Part shown: piece after piece, positions 7,157 to 14,267 of the stretch | How the letters are laid out: each line of letters begins with the position of its first letter | Numbering within the stretch: the first letter of the stretch is position 1 | Assembly: GCA_964492495.1 (NCBI GenBank) | Contig: CAZBKJ010000005.1 | Span: 1-53,279, forward strand | Reading direction: 5' to 3' | From: CAZBKJ01 sp964492495 | Lineage (GTDB): Bacteria; Patescibacteriota; Microgenomatia; UBA1400; UBA12028 | DNA length: 53,279 bases | Position numbers and translations under genes: made by a program | Notes under the pieces: model-generated | The model's database searches: none | What the model saw: only the letters and a program-made list of their open reading frames with translations | Told to the model about the DNA's origin: nothing

Positions 7157-8983
7157 ATGCGACTTCAGTTTGATTCACGTGTCTGTATACCACTTCCCAC
7201 TTCTTTGCAGTGGTCAATGACGCAAGTAGATGCAGTTGATCAAGGATTTCTCGTGTTTTTTGTTGTGTGCACTGGGACGCAGGATCCTGCAGTATGCGGG
7301 AAACAGATTGTCGAATCATGGAAAACAAGCGTGGTTGCAAATCCCACCGTAGAAAGTTTTGTCTCATTTTTCCAAACACAATCACTTTTTTCACCAGAAA
7401 TTCAAATAGCTTCGGCTTTTTTAGGAGACAACGAGTCGTTGTTTGCTAGTTTTGGTGACAGCGCTTGTGAATTAGTCAGGGATAGAAAACGGCAGACAAT
7501 ACTTGCGACTCAAAAAGAAGAATCTCCAGTGCCATCGCTCATGAGAGGAGAGGTTCATGGAGGGGATACTGTGTTTTTGGGCACACATTCGTTTTTTTCT
7601 CAGATTGCAGATCAAATTGCAGAGGCTTCTGATCCACTAGAAACCACACAAAAATGTGCCCTCGAACTTACAGAAACAGCAGACATGCCTTTAGTTGCCG
7701 GGTGTACAGTCGTTATTTCAGAGGGTGCTTCTGAGGCAATTGTACAAGAAGAAGATCCAGTTCCCGTTATTCGTCCAGCCTTAGTACAAAAAATGGAAGT
7801 TCCAGTTGGAACAAATATTTCTCTCCAATCAAGAAAAAAGAAAAACATTTCTCTCCAGCTTTTCCAATTACTTGTACGTTTTCGTATCATCTTTTTTGCA
7901 CTATTTTGTGTTCTTATTGCTGGCATCGGGTTTTTTATTGTACAAAGAGTTGTCTTAAACAGAAGACAGGATCGTATAACCGAGGCTATATCCCCATACG
8001 AAAACAGACTGGCAGACAGCTTACAGATTCCTGAGGATCAGAAGGTTGAGCAGATCAAGCAGTTGCGTTCCTTGTTGCAAGATCTCACACAGTATAAAGA
8101 TCAATCAAGCGTCGATCGTGCGCTAATCCGAGAAATTGATATTCTCCTGGAAAAAGTGAAAAAAGAATACACGGCTAGATCCTTAGAAAAATCAGTTGAG
8201 AAGCTTTCTGTCTTTTTTGACTTCCGATTGGTGTTTGCAGATTTTATTGGGAATGCGGTTGGATTTGATGATCCAGGGAAGTTAGCAGTCTTTTTAGACA
8301 GCACGCACAAGCGCCTCCTCTCACTTTCTTTGGAAAACAAACAACCACAAACACTTTCGCTTTCCGATGGAGTAGGAGACCCATTAAGTCTCGCTGTTGA
8401 TAGTAGAAAAGCATACGTGCTTGGAACAAAAGGGATTGCCCAAAATCCGCTACCGCTTGATCAGCAAGGGAAGATTATTATTTCTGGAGAGCAAATTTGG
8501 GAACAACCGTCTCTTGTGAGTACATTCGCCTCCAATGTGTACGTTCTTGATACCAAAAAAAGGGAACTCCTGCGATTTGATACCTCTGATCCATCGGCTT
8601 CTTCATCTGCGTGGTTTAAGTCAAAGGAAGATCTTGAGTTTGAAAAAATCTCCTCGCTTTCAGTTGATGGAGATGTGTGGATGGGAACGACAGATGGAGA
8701 GATTCTTCGCTTTAGTAAAGGTGTTCGATCTGACTTCACGGTGTCCGGACTTGTTGATGAGCCAACCTCAACCCTCTTTCTTTACACCAGTACTCAAAGC
8801 GAAAAACTCTATGTCATAGAGCCACGAGCAAAAAGAATGATGATTCTGTCAAAATCCGGAGCGTATGAATCATCATTTGTCAGCGAAGACCTAGCCTTAG
8901 CAACTGGAATTATCGTCGACGAATCAACACAAAAAGCGTATGTCCTGGCAGGAAGCTTAGTGTATCAAGTAGAACTTGAGTAA
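7157..8983 (+). CDS. Membrane protein: degenerate PP2C-like domain, one TM helix, extracellular propeller-like domain
   Basis: The 608-residue product has three parts. Residues 1-190 follow the order of elements of a PPM/PP2C phosphatase: a FASFGDSACELVR block like the GDSRaY block, then GGDTVFLGTHSFF like the GDxxLLcSDG block, then a final GCTVVI strand. The acidic metal ligands are mostly gone, so catalysis is doubtful. Residues about 238-264 form a single membrane helix, preceded by basic residues. Residues about 345-608 contain repeated short beta segments such as LAVDSRKAYVLG and ILRFSKG, consistent with a beta-propeller outside the cell. I infer a signalling or scaffold protein. The PP2C relation is my reading of motif order and is not certain. 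Confidence 0.6.
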   Translation: MRLQFDSRVCIPLPTSLQWSMTQVDAVDQGFLVFFVVCTGTQDPAVCGKQIVESWKTSVVANPTVESFVSFFQTQSLFSPEIQIASAFLGDNESLFASFGDSACELVRDRKRQTILATQKEESPVPSLMRGEVHGGDTVFLGTHSFFSQIADQIAEASDPLETTQKCALELTETADMPLVAGCTVVISEGASEAIVQEEDPVPVIRPALVQKMEVPVGTNISLQSRKKKNISLQLFQLLVRFRIIFFALFCVLIAGIGFFIVQRVVLNRRQDRITEAISPYENRLADSLQIPEDQKVEQIKQLRSLLQDLTQYKDQSSVDRALIREIDILLEKVKKEYTARSLEKSVEKLSVFFDFRLVFADFIGNAVGFDDPGKLAVFLDSTHKRLLSLSLENKQPQTLSLSDGVGDPLSLAVDSRKAYVLGTKGIAQNPLPLDQQGKIIISGEQIWEQPSLVSTFASNVYVLDTKKRELLRFDTSDPSASSSAWFKSKEDLEFEKISSLSVDGDVWMGTTDGEILRFSKGVRSDFTVSGLVDEPTSTLFLYTSTQSEKLYVIEPRAKRMMILSKSGAYESSFVSEDLALATGIIVDESTQKAYVLAGSLVYQVELE

Positions 8984-9003
8984 GAAACGATCTCTCCTCA
9001 CTG

Positions 9004-9009
9004 TATAAT
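9004..9009 (+). promoter_or_regulatory. -10 box, probable leaderless promoter of smpB
   Basis: A perfect TATAAT preceded by CTG ends 7 nt before the smpB ATG at 9017. Confidence 0.65.
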
Positions 9010-9016
9010 AAGTTTC

Positions 9017-9463
9017 ATGATCCCGCTTATCGAAAATCGGAAAGCCCGCAAAGACTACGCAATTCTTGAAACAGTAGAGGCAGGTATCGTGCTTTCAGGG
9101 ATGGAAGTGAAAGCCCTTCGGGGTAAACGAGCAAATATTTCCGATGCTTTTGTGAGAGTTTTATCAGGGGAGGCATTTTTAGTAAACGCTCGTATCGAGC
9201 AGTTAAGTACTATCGCTCACGTGACCTACGAACCTACAAGTTCAAGAAAGCTTTTACTAAAACGACGACAGATACAAGAGTTAGAGGAAAAGCTTCATAC
9301 CAGAGGGCTAACAGCAGTTCCTTTGATGATAGGAACATCAAAAAACTTCATTAAAGTGCTGGTTGGAATTGGAAAAGGAAAGAAAACCTACGAGCGGAAA
9401 GAAGAATTGAAGCAACGAGACCTCAAAAGGGAAGAGTCAAAAATACTAAGAAACAAACGATAA
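9017..9463 (+). CDS. smpB: SsrA-binding protein SmpB
   Basis: SmpB binds tmRNA and delivers it to stalled ribosomes. The 148-residue product has all the family blocks: NRKARKDYAILETVEAGI, SGMEVKALR, then the NARI block, RKLLLKRRQI, and the Lys/Arg-rich C-terminal tail that enters the mRNA channel (GKGKKTYERKEELKQRD and beyond). The tmRNA gene itself lies immediately downstream on the opposite strand, so the two ribosome-rescue components are convergent neighbours. Confidence 0.95.
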   Translation: MIPLIENRKARKDYAILETVEAGIVLSGMEVKALRGKRANISDAFVRVLSGEAFLVNARIEQLSTIAHVTYEPTSSRKLLLKRRQIQELEEKLHTRGLTAVPLMIGTSKNFIKVLVGIGKGKKTYERKEELKQRDLKREESKILRNKR

Positions 9464-9482
9464 CGAAATGAAAAAGCAGTAG

Positions 9483-9511
9483 TGATTGGTAGCCACTGTA
9501 GCTACCAATCA
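9483..9511 (-). terminator. Intrinsic terminator of tmRNA
   Basis: An 11-bp perfect stem (TGATTGGTAGC with GCTACCAATCA) closes a 7-nt loop just beyond the tmRNA 3' end. On the minus strand it is followed within a few bases by a run of five T. It may also slow read-through from smpB, but has no T-run on that side. Confidence 0.75.
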
Positions 9512-9517
9512 AAAGTG

Positions 9518-9925
9518 TGGAGATGCCGAGGTTGAACTCGGGTCCGTATATGAACTACCACATCATCTACACACATAGTATATTCTTGAAATGATTTGAG
9601 TGGTAAATAAACAAGCCGTTCTCAAACCTCTCTTATCAAATGACTTCCACTCTACGGATAAGATACGTAGTGTGTGACACACTGACTATGTTTCCACCCG
9701 TAGTCTCACATCAGTGGGATGAGAACTATGAATGCCTCATTATGCTGTGAAAGCGTATTGAGGAGTTACAAATGATGCAACAGCACTGTTAAAGGCACTG
9801 CGAACACTTGCGACTGCATTGCTGAATGATTTAGCAATTGTGTTTTTGGCTCTGTTTTACGTCTTCTCTAGCCAAAGACGGTGTGCAGATGTGAAAGAGC
9901 AATACACGTCGAAACGTACATCCCC
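9518..9925 (-). ncRNA. ssrA: Transfer-messenger RNA (tmRNA)
   Basis: On the minus strand the RNA begins GGGGATGTACGTTTCGACG, a typical tmRNA 5' end. Its first seven bases pair with CATCTCC at 9525-9519, forming the acceptor stem. A tRNA-like T arm (GGACCCGAGTTCAACCTCGG region, 9526-9545) precedes the 3' end. CCA is not encoded. Pseudoknot PK1 is visible: GTCTT pairs with AAGAC, and TGGCT inside that loop pairs with AGCCA downstream. Eleven bases after PK1 is GCT at 9835-9833, the likely resume codon. From there the frame stays open for 31 codons to TAA-TGA at 9742, giving a tag that starts AKSFSNAVAS and ends QYAFTA. A TATAAT box lies 9 nt upstream of the 5' end. The neighbour is smpB. Confidence 0.92.
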
Positions 9926-9934
9926 AAGGCTAGA

Positions 9935-9940
9935 ATTATA
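9935..9940 (-). promoter_or_regulatory. -10 box of tmRNA
   Basis: A perfect TATAAT on the minus strand ends 9 nt before the tmRNA 5' G. Confidence 0.7.
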
Positions 9941-9974
9941 ACATTTTTACGCTAGAAAATCGAGATTTTCTGTT

Positions 9975-10688
9975 TTAGTGACCATGTGCAATCACCAGAC
10001 CAAAGACCTCATCTGCTCCAGCTTTTTTGAGTACGTTTGCCGCAGATGAGAGTGTTGCGCCGGTAGTACACACATCATCGATAAGAAAGATCGTGGTTTG
10101 TGGTAAAACTGTGTAGGGGACTGAAAACACTTGTTGTTGATTTTCTATTCGTTCTTTTTTTTTCAACGTGACTTGCGCAGTGGTAGGGTGATTTTTCACG
10201 AGAAGTTTTTTTGTAAACGGAATTTTCATCGTTTGCGATACTATTTTTGCCAAAAGCTCACTTTGATTAAAGCCTCGTTCATTTTCTTTCCTCCAGTGCA
10301 TGGGAATTGGGACAATTAATTTTGTGTGCGTTCGTTTCGTATTCTCAAAAATTTGAGAAAAAATCTTGGTGTGCTGTATCTGCCATACGAGTATTTTTCC
10401 AAGCGTTGAGGCCATATCGAAGTATCGTTTGTATTTTATTTCCTCAATGAGAGTTTGTATCACAGTCTCGTGATGCGCAACCGCGATAAGCCCATTGAGT
10501 GACGTTTTCTTTTTACATTTTGGATGAACTCCCACAAATGAAATCTGTTTCATACAGCCAGGGCATAAGGGGAACTCATAAAAATTGATTATTTTTGCAC
10601 AGTCTCTGCAGAGATAACTTCCTGATCGACTGCATCTAACACAGTTTTTTGGGAAAAAGAGGTCAAGTAGAGCTGAAAGAAAGTTCAC
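9975..10688 (-). CDS. ComF-family phosphoribosyltransferase-like protein
   Basis: The 237-residue product has an N-terminal zinc-ribbon-like part with paired cysteines (CVRC, CRDC, CPGC) and a C-terminal phosphoribosyltransferase fold with the PRPP-binding motif FLIDDVCTTGATL. The intermediate blocks IVPIPMHWRKENERGFNQSE and the VKNHPTTAQVTLKKKER region are typical of ComF/GntX proteins. ComF proteins are linked to natural transformation and DNA uptake in several bacteria, which fits a lineage that imports nucleic acids, but the exact reaction is unknown. The GTG start at 10688 is favoured by a TACACT box 7 nt upstream. Confidence 0.88.
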   Translation of the reverse strand: MNFLSALLDLFFPKNCVRCSRSGSYLCRDCAKIINFYEFPLCPGCMKQISFVGVHPKCKKKTSLNGLIAVAHHETVIQTLIEEIKYKRYFDMASTLGKILVWQIQHTKIFSQIFENTKRTHTKLIVPIPMHWRKENERGFNQSELLAKIVSQTMKIPFTKKLLVKNHPTTAQVTLKKKERIENQQQVFSVPYTVLPQTTIFLIDDVCTTGATLSSAANVLKKAGADEVFGLVIAHGH

Positions 10689-10695
10689 ATTTTTC

Positions 10696-10701
10696 AGTGT
10701 A
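10696..10701 (-). promoter_or_regulatory. -10 box, probable leaderless promoter of the comF-like gene
   Basis: TACACT on the minus strand ends 7 nt before the GTG start at 10688. Confidence 0.5.
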
Positions 10702-10762
10702 GCAAAAAAAACAGCAAACCACTTTTCGTTCTCTCTCTGGTAAAATCAGTGTCTAGTCTGCT

Positions 10763-10848
10763 GGAGGGGTCGCATAGTGGTTTAGTGCAGCGGTTTACTA
10801 AACCGCCATATCCAAAAGATATCGAGGGTTCGAATCCCTCCCCCTCCG
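10763..10848 (+). tRNA. tRNA-Ser with anticodon ACU
   Basis: The acceptor stem is GGAGGGG with CCCCTCC, the discriminator base is G, and the D stem has three pairs (GCA/TGC). The anticodon stem GCGGT/ACCGC closes a TTACTAA loop, so the anticodon is ACT at 10797-10799. A long variable arm (ATATC/GATAT) marks a class II tRNA, and the T arm is GAGGG-TTCGAAT-CCCTC. All features say serine. Codon AGU would be read. The body closely resembles the tRNA-Ser(GCU) at 12522, so it is probably a duplicated copy with changed position 34. CCA is not encoded. A TAAAAT box lies at 10741-10746. ACU anticodons are exceptionally rare. Confidence 0.85.
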
Positions 10849-10851
10849 CAT

Positions 10852-10884
10852 TTCTGGAATGAAGAAGTATTCTTCATTCCAGAA
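10852..10884. repeat. Perfect 15-bp inverted repeat after tRNA-Ser(ACU)
   Basis: TTCTGGAATGAAGAA and its exact complement are separated by 3 nt, starting 3 nt after the tRNA. There is no T-run, so it is not a standard intrinsic terminator; it may mark the tRNA 3' processing site or belong to a palindrome-rich insert. Confidence 0.8.
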
Positions 10885-10994
10885 TGAGGGACGAGGAGAT
10901 ATCGTGACTTTAGTCCGAATCTCGAGCGAAGCGAAGATCCAGCGAAGTCGGACATTCCCTCTCCGCCATTCTTGAAATTAAAACATACTCTTCT
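10885..10994. other. Non-coding, palindrome-rich segment ending in a partial copy of the tRNA 3' end
   Basis: No gene is visible. GTCCGA at 10912 and TCGGAC at 10947 can pair and enclose a smaller ATCT/AGAT hairpin containing GCGAAGCGAAG. At 10956-10966 the sequence TCCCTCTCCGC resembles the end of the preceding tRNA (CCCCCTCCGC). A CATACT hexamer at 10984-10989, 5 nt before the ATG of the next gene, may be its promoter. Confidence 0.5.
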
Positions 10995-11750
10995 ATGAAC
11001 GTAAAAATTCTCAGCCTTAATCTATGGGAAGGTGGGCTACTCTGCGAGAATATTGAGAAATTCCTACAAAAAGAAACCCCTGATATTTTGTGTCTACAAG
11101 AAGTTTTTAATGGTGATGCGGATCAAGCGAAAAACTTTCAATCTCTTTCCTGGCTGACTGCCTTATTTCCCGATTATCATTCTTTTTATTCTCCTGATCT
11201 CTTTGAAGATCGAAGTGATGGAGAAGGAGACGTCGGAAACTTGATTCTTTCGCGTTTTCCTTTTGTAGAGAAAAAAACAATTTTTTTGCAAGGTGAGTAT
11301 CAAAAAATTGTGCGTCCAGATGACAAAAGTGATTTCTCCAAAGATCCACAAAATATGCAGTGTGTGATCCTCGACATAGAAGGAGAAAAATTATGTGTCG
11401 CAAATGTGCACGGTATCTGGGGACTAGATGGATCTGATTCTCCTGAGAGACTACAAATGAGTGAAACGATCGTCAACGAAATTGAAGGGAAGACACAGCT
11501 AGTTGTAATGGGTGATTTTAATCTCAAACCAGATACGCAGACGATCGCCAATATAGAAAAACATCTGATCAATGTATTTAAAGGTGACATGACGACATCA
11601 TTTAATATGAAGCATAAGACTAATCCAGGATACGCGACGGCGGTGGTTGATATGTTTTTTTCAAGCAGGGACGTAAAGATTATTTCAAAGCGCATTCCTG
11701 ATGACGATGTATCTGACCACAAACCACTTGTCGTCACTATAGCAATTTAA
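10995..11750 (+). CDS. Endonuclease/exonuclease/phosphatase (EEP) family protein
   Basis: The 251-residue product carries the EEP-fold metal and catalytic blocks in order: LSLNLWEGG near the N-terminus, ILCLQEV with the metal-binding Glu, a central NVHG block with the catalytic His, VMGDFNLKP with Asp and Asn, and SDHKPLV at the C-terminus. The fold covers DNases, AP endonucleases, sphingomyelinases and inositol phosphatases, and the substrate cannot be told from sequence. There is no signal peptide, so it probably acts in the cytoplasm. It is convergent with ung, which may be coincidental but fits a DNA-repair setting. Confidence 0.88.
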   Translation: MNVKILSLNLWEGGLLCENIEKFLQKETPDILCLQEVFNGDADQAKNFQSLSWLTALFPDYHSFYSPDLFEDRSDGEGDVGNLILSRFPFVEKKTIFLQGEYQKIVRPDDKSDFSKDPQNMQCVILDIEGEKLCVANVHGIWGLDGSDSPERLQMSETIVNEIEGKTQLVVMGDFNLKPDTQTIANIEKHLINVFKGDMTTSFNMKHKTNPGYATAVVDMFFSSRDVKIISKRIPDDDVSDHKPLVVTIAI

Positions 11751-11774
11751 AGTAACAACGAGACTCCTGTGTTT

Positions 11775-12440
11775 TTATTGCCAGTTGATTGGATCTTCTC
11801 CATTGAGCATTAGGTAGGTGTTTGTCTGGCTGAAGTGATGGTGTCCATAAAACAGTTGGGCAGAGAATGGAGATGGATGTCCGGATTCGAGTACCAGGTT
11901 TTTATCTCGATCAATCATTGCTCCTTTGGTTTGTGCGTACTTGCCCCATAGCAGATACACAATATGATCTCGTTTGGCACTCAGTGACTGAATGACTGCA
12001 TCAGTAAAGAGTTCCCACCCTTTTCCTTTATGAGAAGCTGGTGAATTGGCAGCAACCGTTAATACACTGTTTAACATGAGGACACCTTGCTGTGCCCAAC
12101 GAGAGAGATCTCCTGATGCGAGCGGCTGTATCCCTAGATCGTTTTTAATCTCTTTATAGATGTTTTGCAGTGATGGAGGCAAGGTAACGCCAGTATTTAC
12201 TGCAAACGACAAACCATTGGCCTGGCCAGCTCCATGGTATGGATCCTGCCCGACTATCACGACTTTGACTTTCTCAAAGGGGCACATTTCAAATGCTCGA
12301 AAGATTTGTTTTCCTGGAGGATAAACCGCTTTTGATGTATATTCTTCCTTTACAAAAGTGGTGAGGGACTGCCAATAGTCTTTTTCAAACTCAGCGGAAA
12401 CTGCTTTTTTCCAAGATGGATCAATCTTCACATCACTCAT
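11775..12440 (-). CDS. ung: Uracil-DNA glycosylase, family 1
   Basis: Ung removes uracil from DNA and starts base-excision repair. The 221-residue product, the usual size, has the water-activating loop VVIVGQDPYHGAGQANGLSF with the catalytic Asp, a PPSLQNIYKEI block, LLLWG-type (VYLLWGKYAQ) strand and the C-terminal HPSPFSAQLFYGHHHFS loop containing the catalytic His and the Leu-intercalation region. The family-1 consensus GQDPYHGPGQAHGL is changed at two positions (P to A and H to N), which is tolerated in the family. Confidence 0.96.
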   Translation of the reverse strand: MSDVKIDPSWKKAVSAEFEKDYWQSLTTFVKEEYTSKAVYPPGKQIFRAFEMCPFEKVKVVIVGQDPYHGAGQANGLSFAVNTGVTLPPSLQNIYKEIKNDLGIQPLASGDLSRWAQQGVLMLNSVLTVAANSPASHKGKGWELFTDAVIQSLSAKRDHIVYLLWGKYAQTKGAMIDRDKNLVLESGHPSPFSAQLFYGHHHFSQTNTYLMLNGEDPINWQ

Positions 12441-12521
12441 AGTGGGAATATTCTTCTACATTTTTTTAATTCGTAACAGTATAGAATATACTGCTCTCTG
12501 CTAAAATAGCTATAAGACAAT

Positions 12522-12606
12522 GGAAGCGTCGCATAGTGGCCTAGTGCAGCGGATTGCTAATCCGCGACCCTAACCGGTCTCGTGGGTTCGAATCCCACCG
12601 CTTCCG
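12522..12606 (+). tRNA. tRNA-Ser with anticodon GCU
   Basis: GGAAGCG pairs with CGCTTCC, the discriminator is G, the D stem is GCA/TGC, and GCGGA/TCCGC closes the loop TTGCTAA with anticodon GCT at 12556-12558. The variable arm is GACC/GGTC and the T arm GTGGG-TTCGAAT-CCCAC. It reads AGC and AGU serine codons. CCA is not encoded. A TAAAAT box at 12502-12507 is a likely -10. Two downstream copies of its 3' end frame the next gene. Confidence 0.95.
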
Positions 12607-12607
12607 C
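12595..12607 (+). repeat. tRNA-Ser 3'-end direct repeat, copy 1 (att-like)
   Basis: CCACCGCTTCCGC is the last part of the tRNA T arm and acceptor stem plus one base. The same 13 bases recur at 12725 and, with one change, at 13433. Confidence 0.7.
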
Positions 12608-12724
12608 AAAAGAAAAACTATGCTATGCATGACTTTTCTTTTGTTGGATAAGATGAATTCGTGCTTTACGCCGAATCTACAATCAAGTCACCGATGAGGT
12701 GACCTGATTCATGCCCTATGGGTG
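12608..12724. other. Non-coding palindrome-rich segment between two tRNA-3' repeats
   Basis: Three inverted repeats fill this stretch: CAAAAGAAAA with TTTTCTTTTG starting at the tRNA end, ATTCG with CGAAT around 12657-12676, and a strong AATCA-GTCACC / GGTGAC-TGATT hairpin around 12680-12706. No reading frame of note is present. The layout resembles the segment after tRNA-Ser(ACU), though the sequence differs. Confidence 0.6.
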
Positions 12725-12737
12725 CCACCGCTTCCGC
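12725..12737 (+). repeat. tRNA-Ser 3'-end direct repeat, copy 2
   Basis: Exact copy of the 13 bases at 12595-12607, 130 bp downstream, lying between the tRNA and the hypothetical gene at 12792. Confidence 0.7.
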
Positions 12738-12777
12738 TTTCGTTTTTCCTCAAGATAGCTTCGTTTTTTTGTTGGTG

Positions 12778-12783
12778 TATAAT
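12778..12783 (+). promoter_or_regulatory. -10 box, probable leaderless promoter
   Basis: A perfect TATAAT preceded by GTG ends 8 nt before the ATG at 12792. Confidence 0.6.
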
Positions 12784-12791
12784 CTTGCCAT

Positions 12792-13418
12792 ATGAAAGAT
12801 CAACAGAAAAGTGTGGAACAACAAATAGCAGAAAGAAGTGCTGCTCTCCAACAGGAAAAGCTACAACAAGAAGAAGTTGAAAGACAGGCTGGTATTGCAG
12901 CTCAGGCTAGAATTGCTGAGTTACAGAAAATTGCGCAAGAAAATCCAAGCAATATTGAAACCGTACAAAAAATCATTGAAGTAATGGATGATCCTCTCCT
13001 AGCAGAAGCTCTGGAATCTTTTCTTATAAGGCTGCCAAATTCGACACGAATAAATAGAGGTTTTTTTAGGGACAAAATAGTAAGACGAGTGTTCATCTCA
13101 AAAGTGTATCCTGAAGTTGGAGTCGAAGGGGTATCAGAAGGACGAATTGAACTCGTTCAAGACTCTCACAAGGGGCAAATACCGTACGACTATTTCAATA
13201 CGCACCTTGCTTTTTCACTTGAGAGTGAAAAAGTGAAGATTAGGTTGATGGTTCCTATCCTCCAATCAGATGCCACTTATGACCAGTACGTATCGTACTA
13301 CGAAGTAGCTCGCGAGTTTGATACCACTGAAGATCTTTCTAAGGCCGTAATTCACTTACTAGCTACTACCGACAGTAGAGATCTGCGCGGTTTTAGGTCG
13401 ATAATTGACAAAAAATAA
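12792..13418 (+). CDS. Hypothetical protein with N-terminal coiled coil, framed by tRNA-3' repeats
   Basis: The 208-residue product begins with about 50 residues of Gln/Glu-rich coiled coil (KSVEQQIAERSAALQQEKL and on) and continues as a mixed helix/strand domain containing VRRVFISKVYPEVGVEG and VKIRLMVPILQ. There is no signal peptide, membrane helix or known catalytic motif that I recognise. It has its own -10 box. It lies between the second and third copies of the tRNA-Ser 3' end, which suggests that it arrived as cargo of a small element, although no integrase is present. Confidence 0.75.
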   Translation: MKDQQKSVEQQIAERSAALQQEKLQQEEVERQAGIAAQARIAELQKIAQENPSNIETVQKIIEVMDDPLLAEALESFLIRLPNSTRINRGFFRDKIVRRVFISKVYPEVGVEGVSEGRIELVQDSHKGQIPYDYFNTHLAFSLESEKVKIRLMVPILQSDATYDQYVSYYEVAREFDTTEDLSKAVIHLLATTDSRDLRGFRSIIDKK

Positions 13419-13431
13419 GTAGTTATTTCAT

Positions 13432-13445
13432 CCCACCGCTACCGC
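13432..13445 (+). repeat. tRNA-Ser 3'-end direct repeat, copy 3 (one mismatch)
   Basis: CCCACCGCTACCGC matches 13 of 14 bases of the tRNA 3' end and lies 13 nt after the stop of the hypothetical gene. A GC-rich hairpin (CCCGC with GCAGGG, one bulged A) follows at once and may end the carotenoid operon arriving from the other side. Confidence 0.6.
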
Positions 13446-13481
13446 CCCGCTTAGCAGGGTTTGATACAACAAATACTTTTC

Positions 13482-14261
13482 TTAAGAGGAGAGCTGAACT
13501 GTTTTACCTAAACCACTTTTATTAACACTCATTCGCCATAGCGCTATCGCAAAAATTACTCCAAACAGGAAAGCAAACCAATACTCCAAGAAAAAACACA
13601 CCGCTACCCAGAATAGTAACATTCCAAAAAAACTACTGTGGGTCCAGTCTGATATTTTTTTGGATGAAACATCTAGTCTTTTTAAGACATACTCCAGTAC
13701 GACCGCCCCAACAAAACTACTGAGCAACCAACCTAGAAAGTTACTCCAAGGTACGGAATAAAAACCTGTTGTATTCTCCCAAGTCCAGAAACCAAGTCCC
13801 ACTGATCCTGGGTCCAGAACGACGTCTAGGGATGTCATGAGTACTGCAGTACTACAGAGTCGAAATACATACGATTTTCTCGAAGCAAGCTTGCGTGTAA
13901 GTGAAAATGCCCCAAACAATATTGGTGTCCACGCGAAGCCCACAGTCCATGGAACGCTACCGATGGTTATTCCAATAATGTTATTGTACGAAAATCTGCC
14001 ATATGGAAAACCGGTACGTATTGCAACATTCTCTACAATGAGTGCGAACAGACTCATACATAGTATCAAAAAAACAGCTTTCGCACGTCCAAATGTACTT
14101 ATAAGTCCAAAGTAGCATGGGAGCGCAAATAGAATAATAAAGAGCACAGAGACATGTTGATATTTTCCTGTTAATGGAAAAGCAGTGGTAAAAAATGCAG
14201 AGACAATTAAGAGTACTACTACTCCAACATATTGAAAGTTTCGATTAGGTTTTATGGACAT
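13482..14261 (-). CDS. cruF: Carotenoid biosynthesis protein CruF (bisanhydrobacterioruberin hydratase-like)
   Basis: The 259-residue integral membrane protein has about seven hydrophobic segments. The block IRTGFPYGRFSYNN followed by GSVPWTVGFAW, and the later DVVLDPGSVGLGFWTWEN and YSVPWSNFLGW, are the hallmarks of the CruF family. In haloarchaea CruF adds water to the end groups of bisanhydrobacterioruberin in the last step to the C50 pigment bacterioruberin; in other bacteria it hydrates the 1' position of monocyclic carotenes. The neighbour 6 nt upstream is a lycopene-elongase-like prenyltransferase, which favours the C50 role. It is the last gene of the operon. Confidence 0.85.
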   Translation of the reverse strand: MSIKPNRNFQYVGVVVLLIVSAFFTTAFPLTGKYQHVSVLFIILFALPCYFGLISTFGRAKAVFLILCMSLFALIVENVAIRTGFPYGRFSYNNIIGITIGSVPWTVGFAWTPILFGAFSLTRKLASRKSYVFRLCSTAVLMTSLDVVLDPGSVGLGFWTWENTTGFYSVPWSNFLGWLLSSFVGAVVLEYVLKRLDVSSKKISDWTHSSFFGMLLFWVAVCFFLEYWFAFLFGVIFAIALWRMSVNKSGLGKTVQLSS

Positions 14262-14267
14262 AGATTT

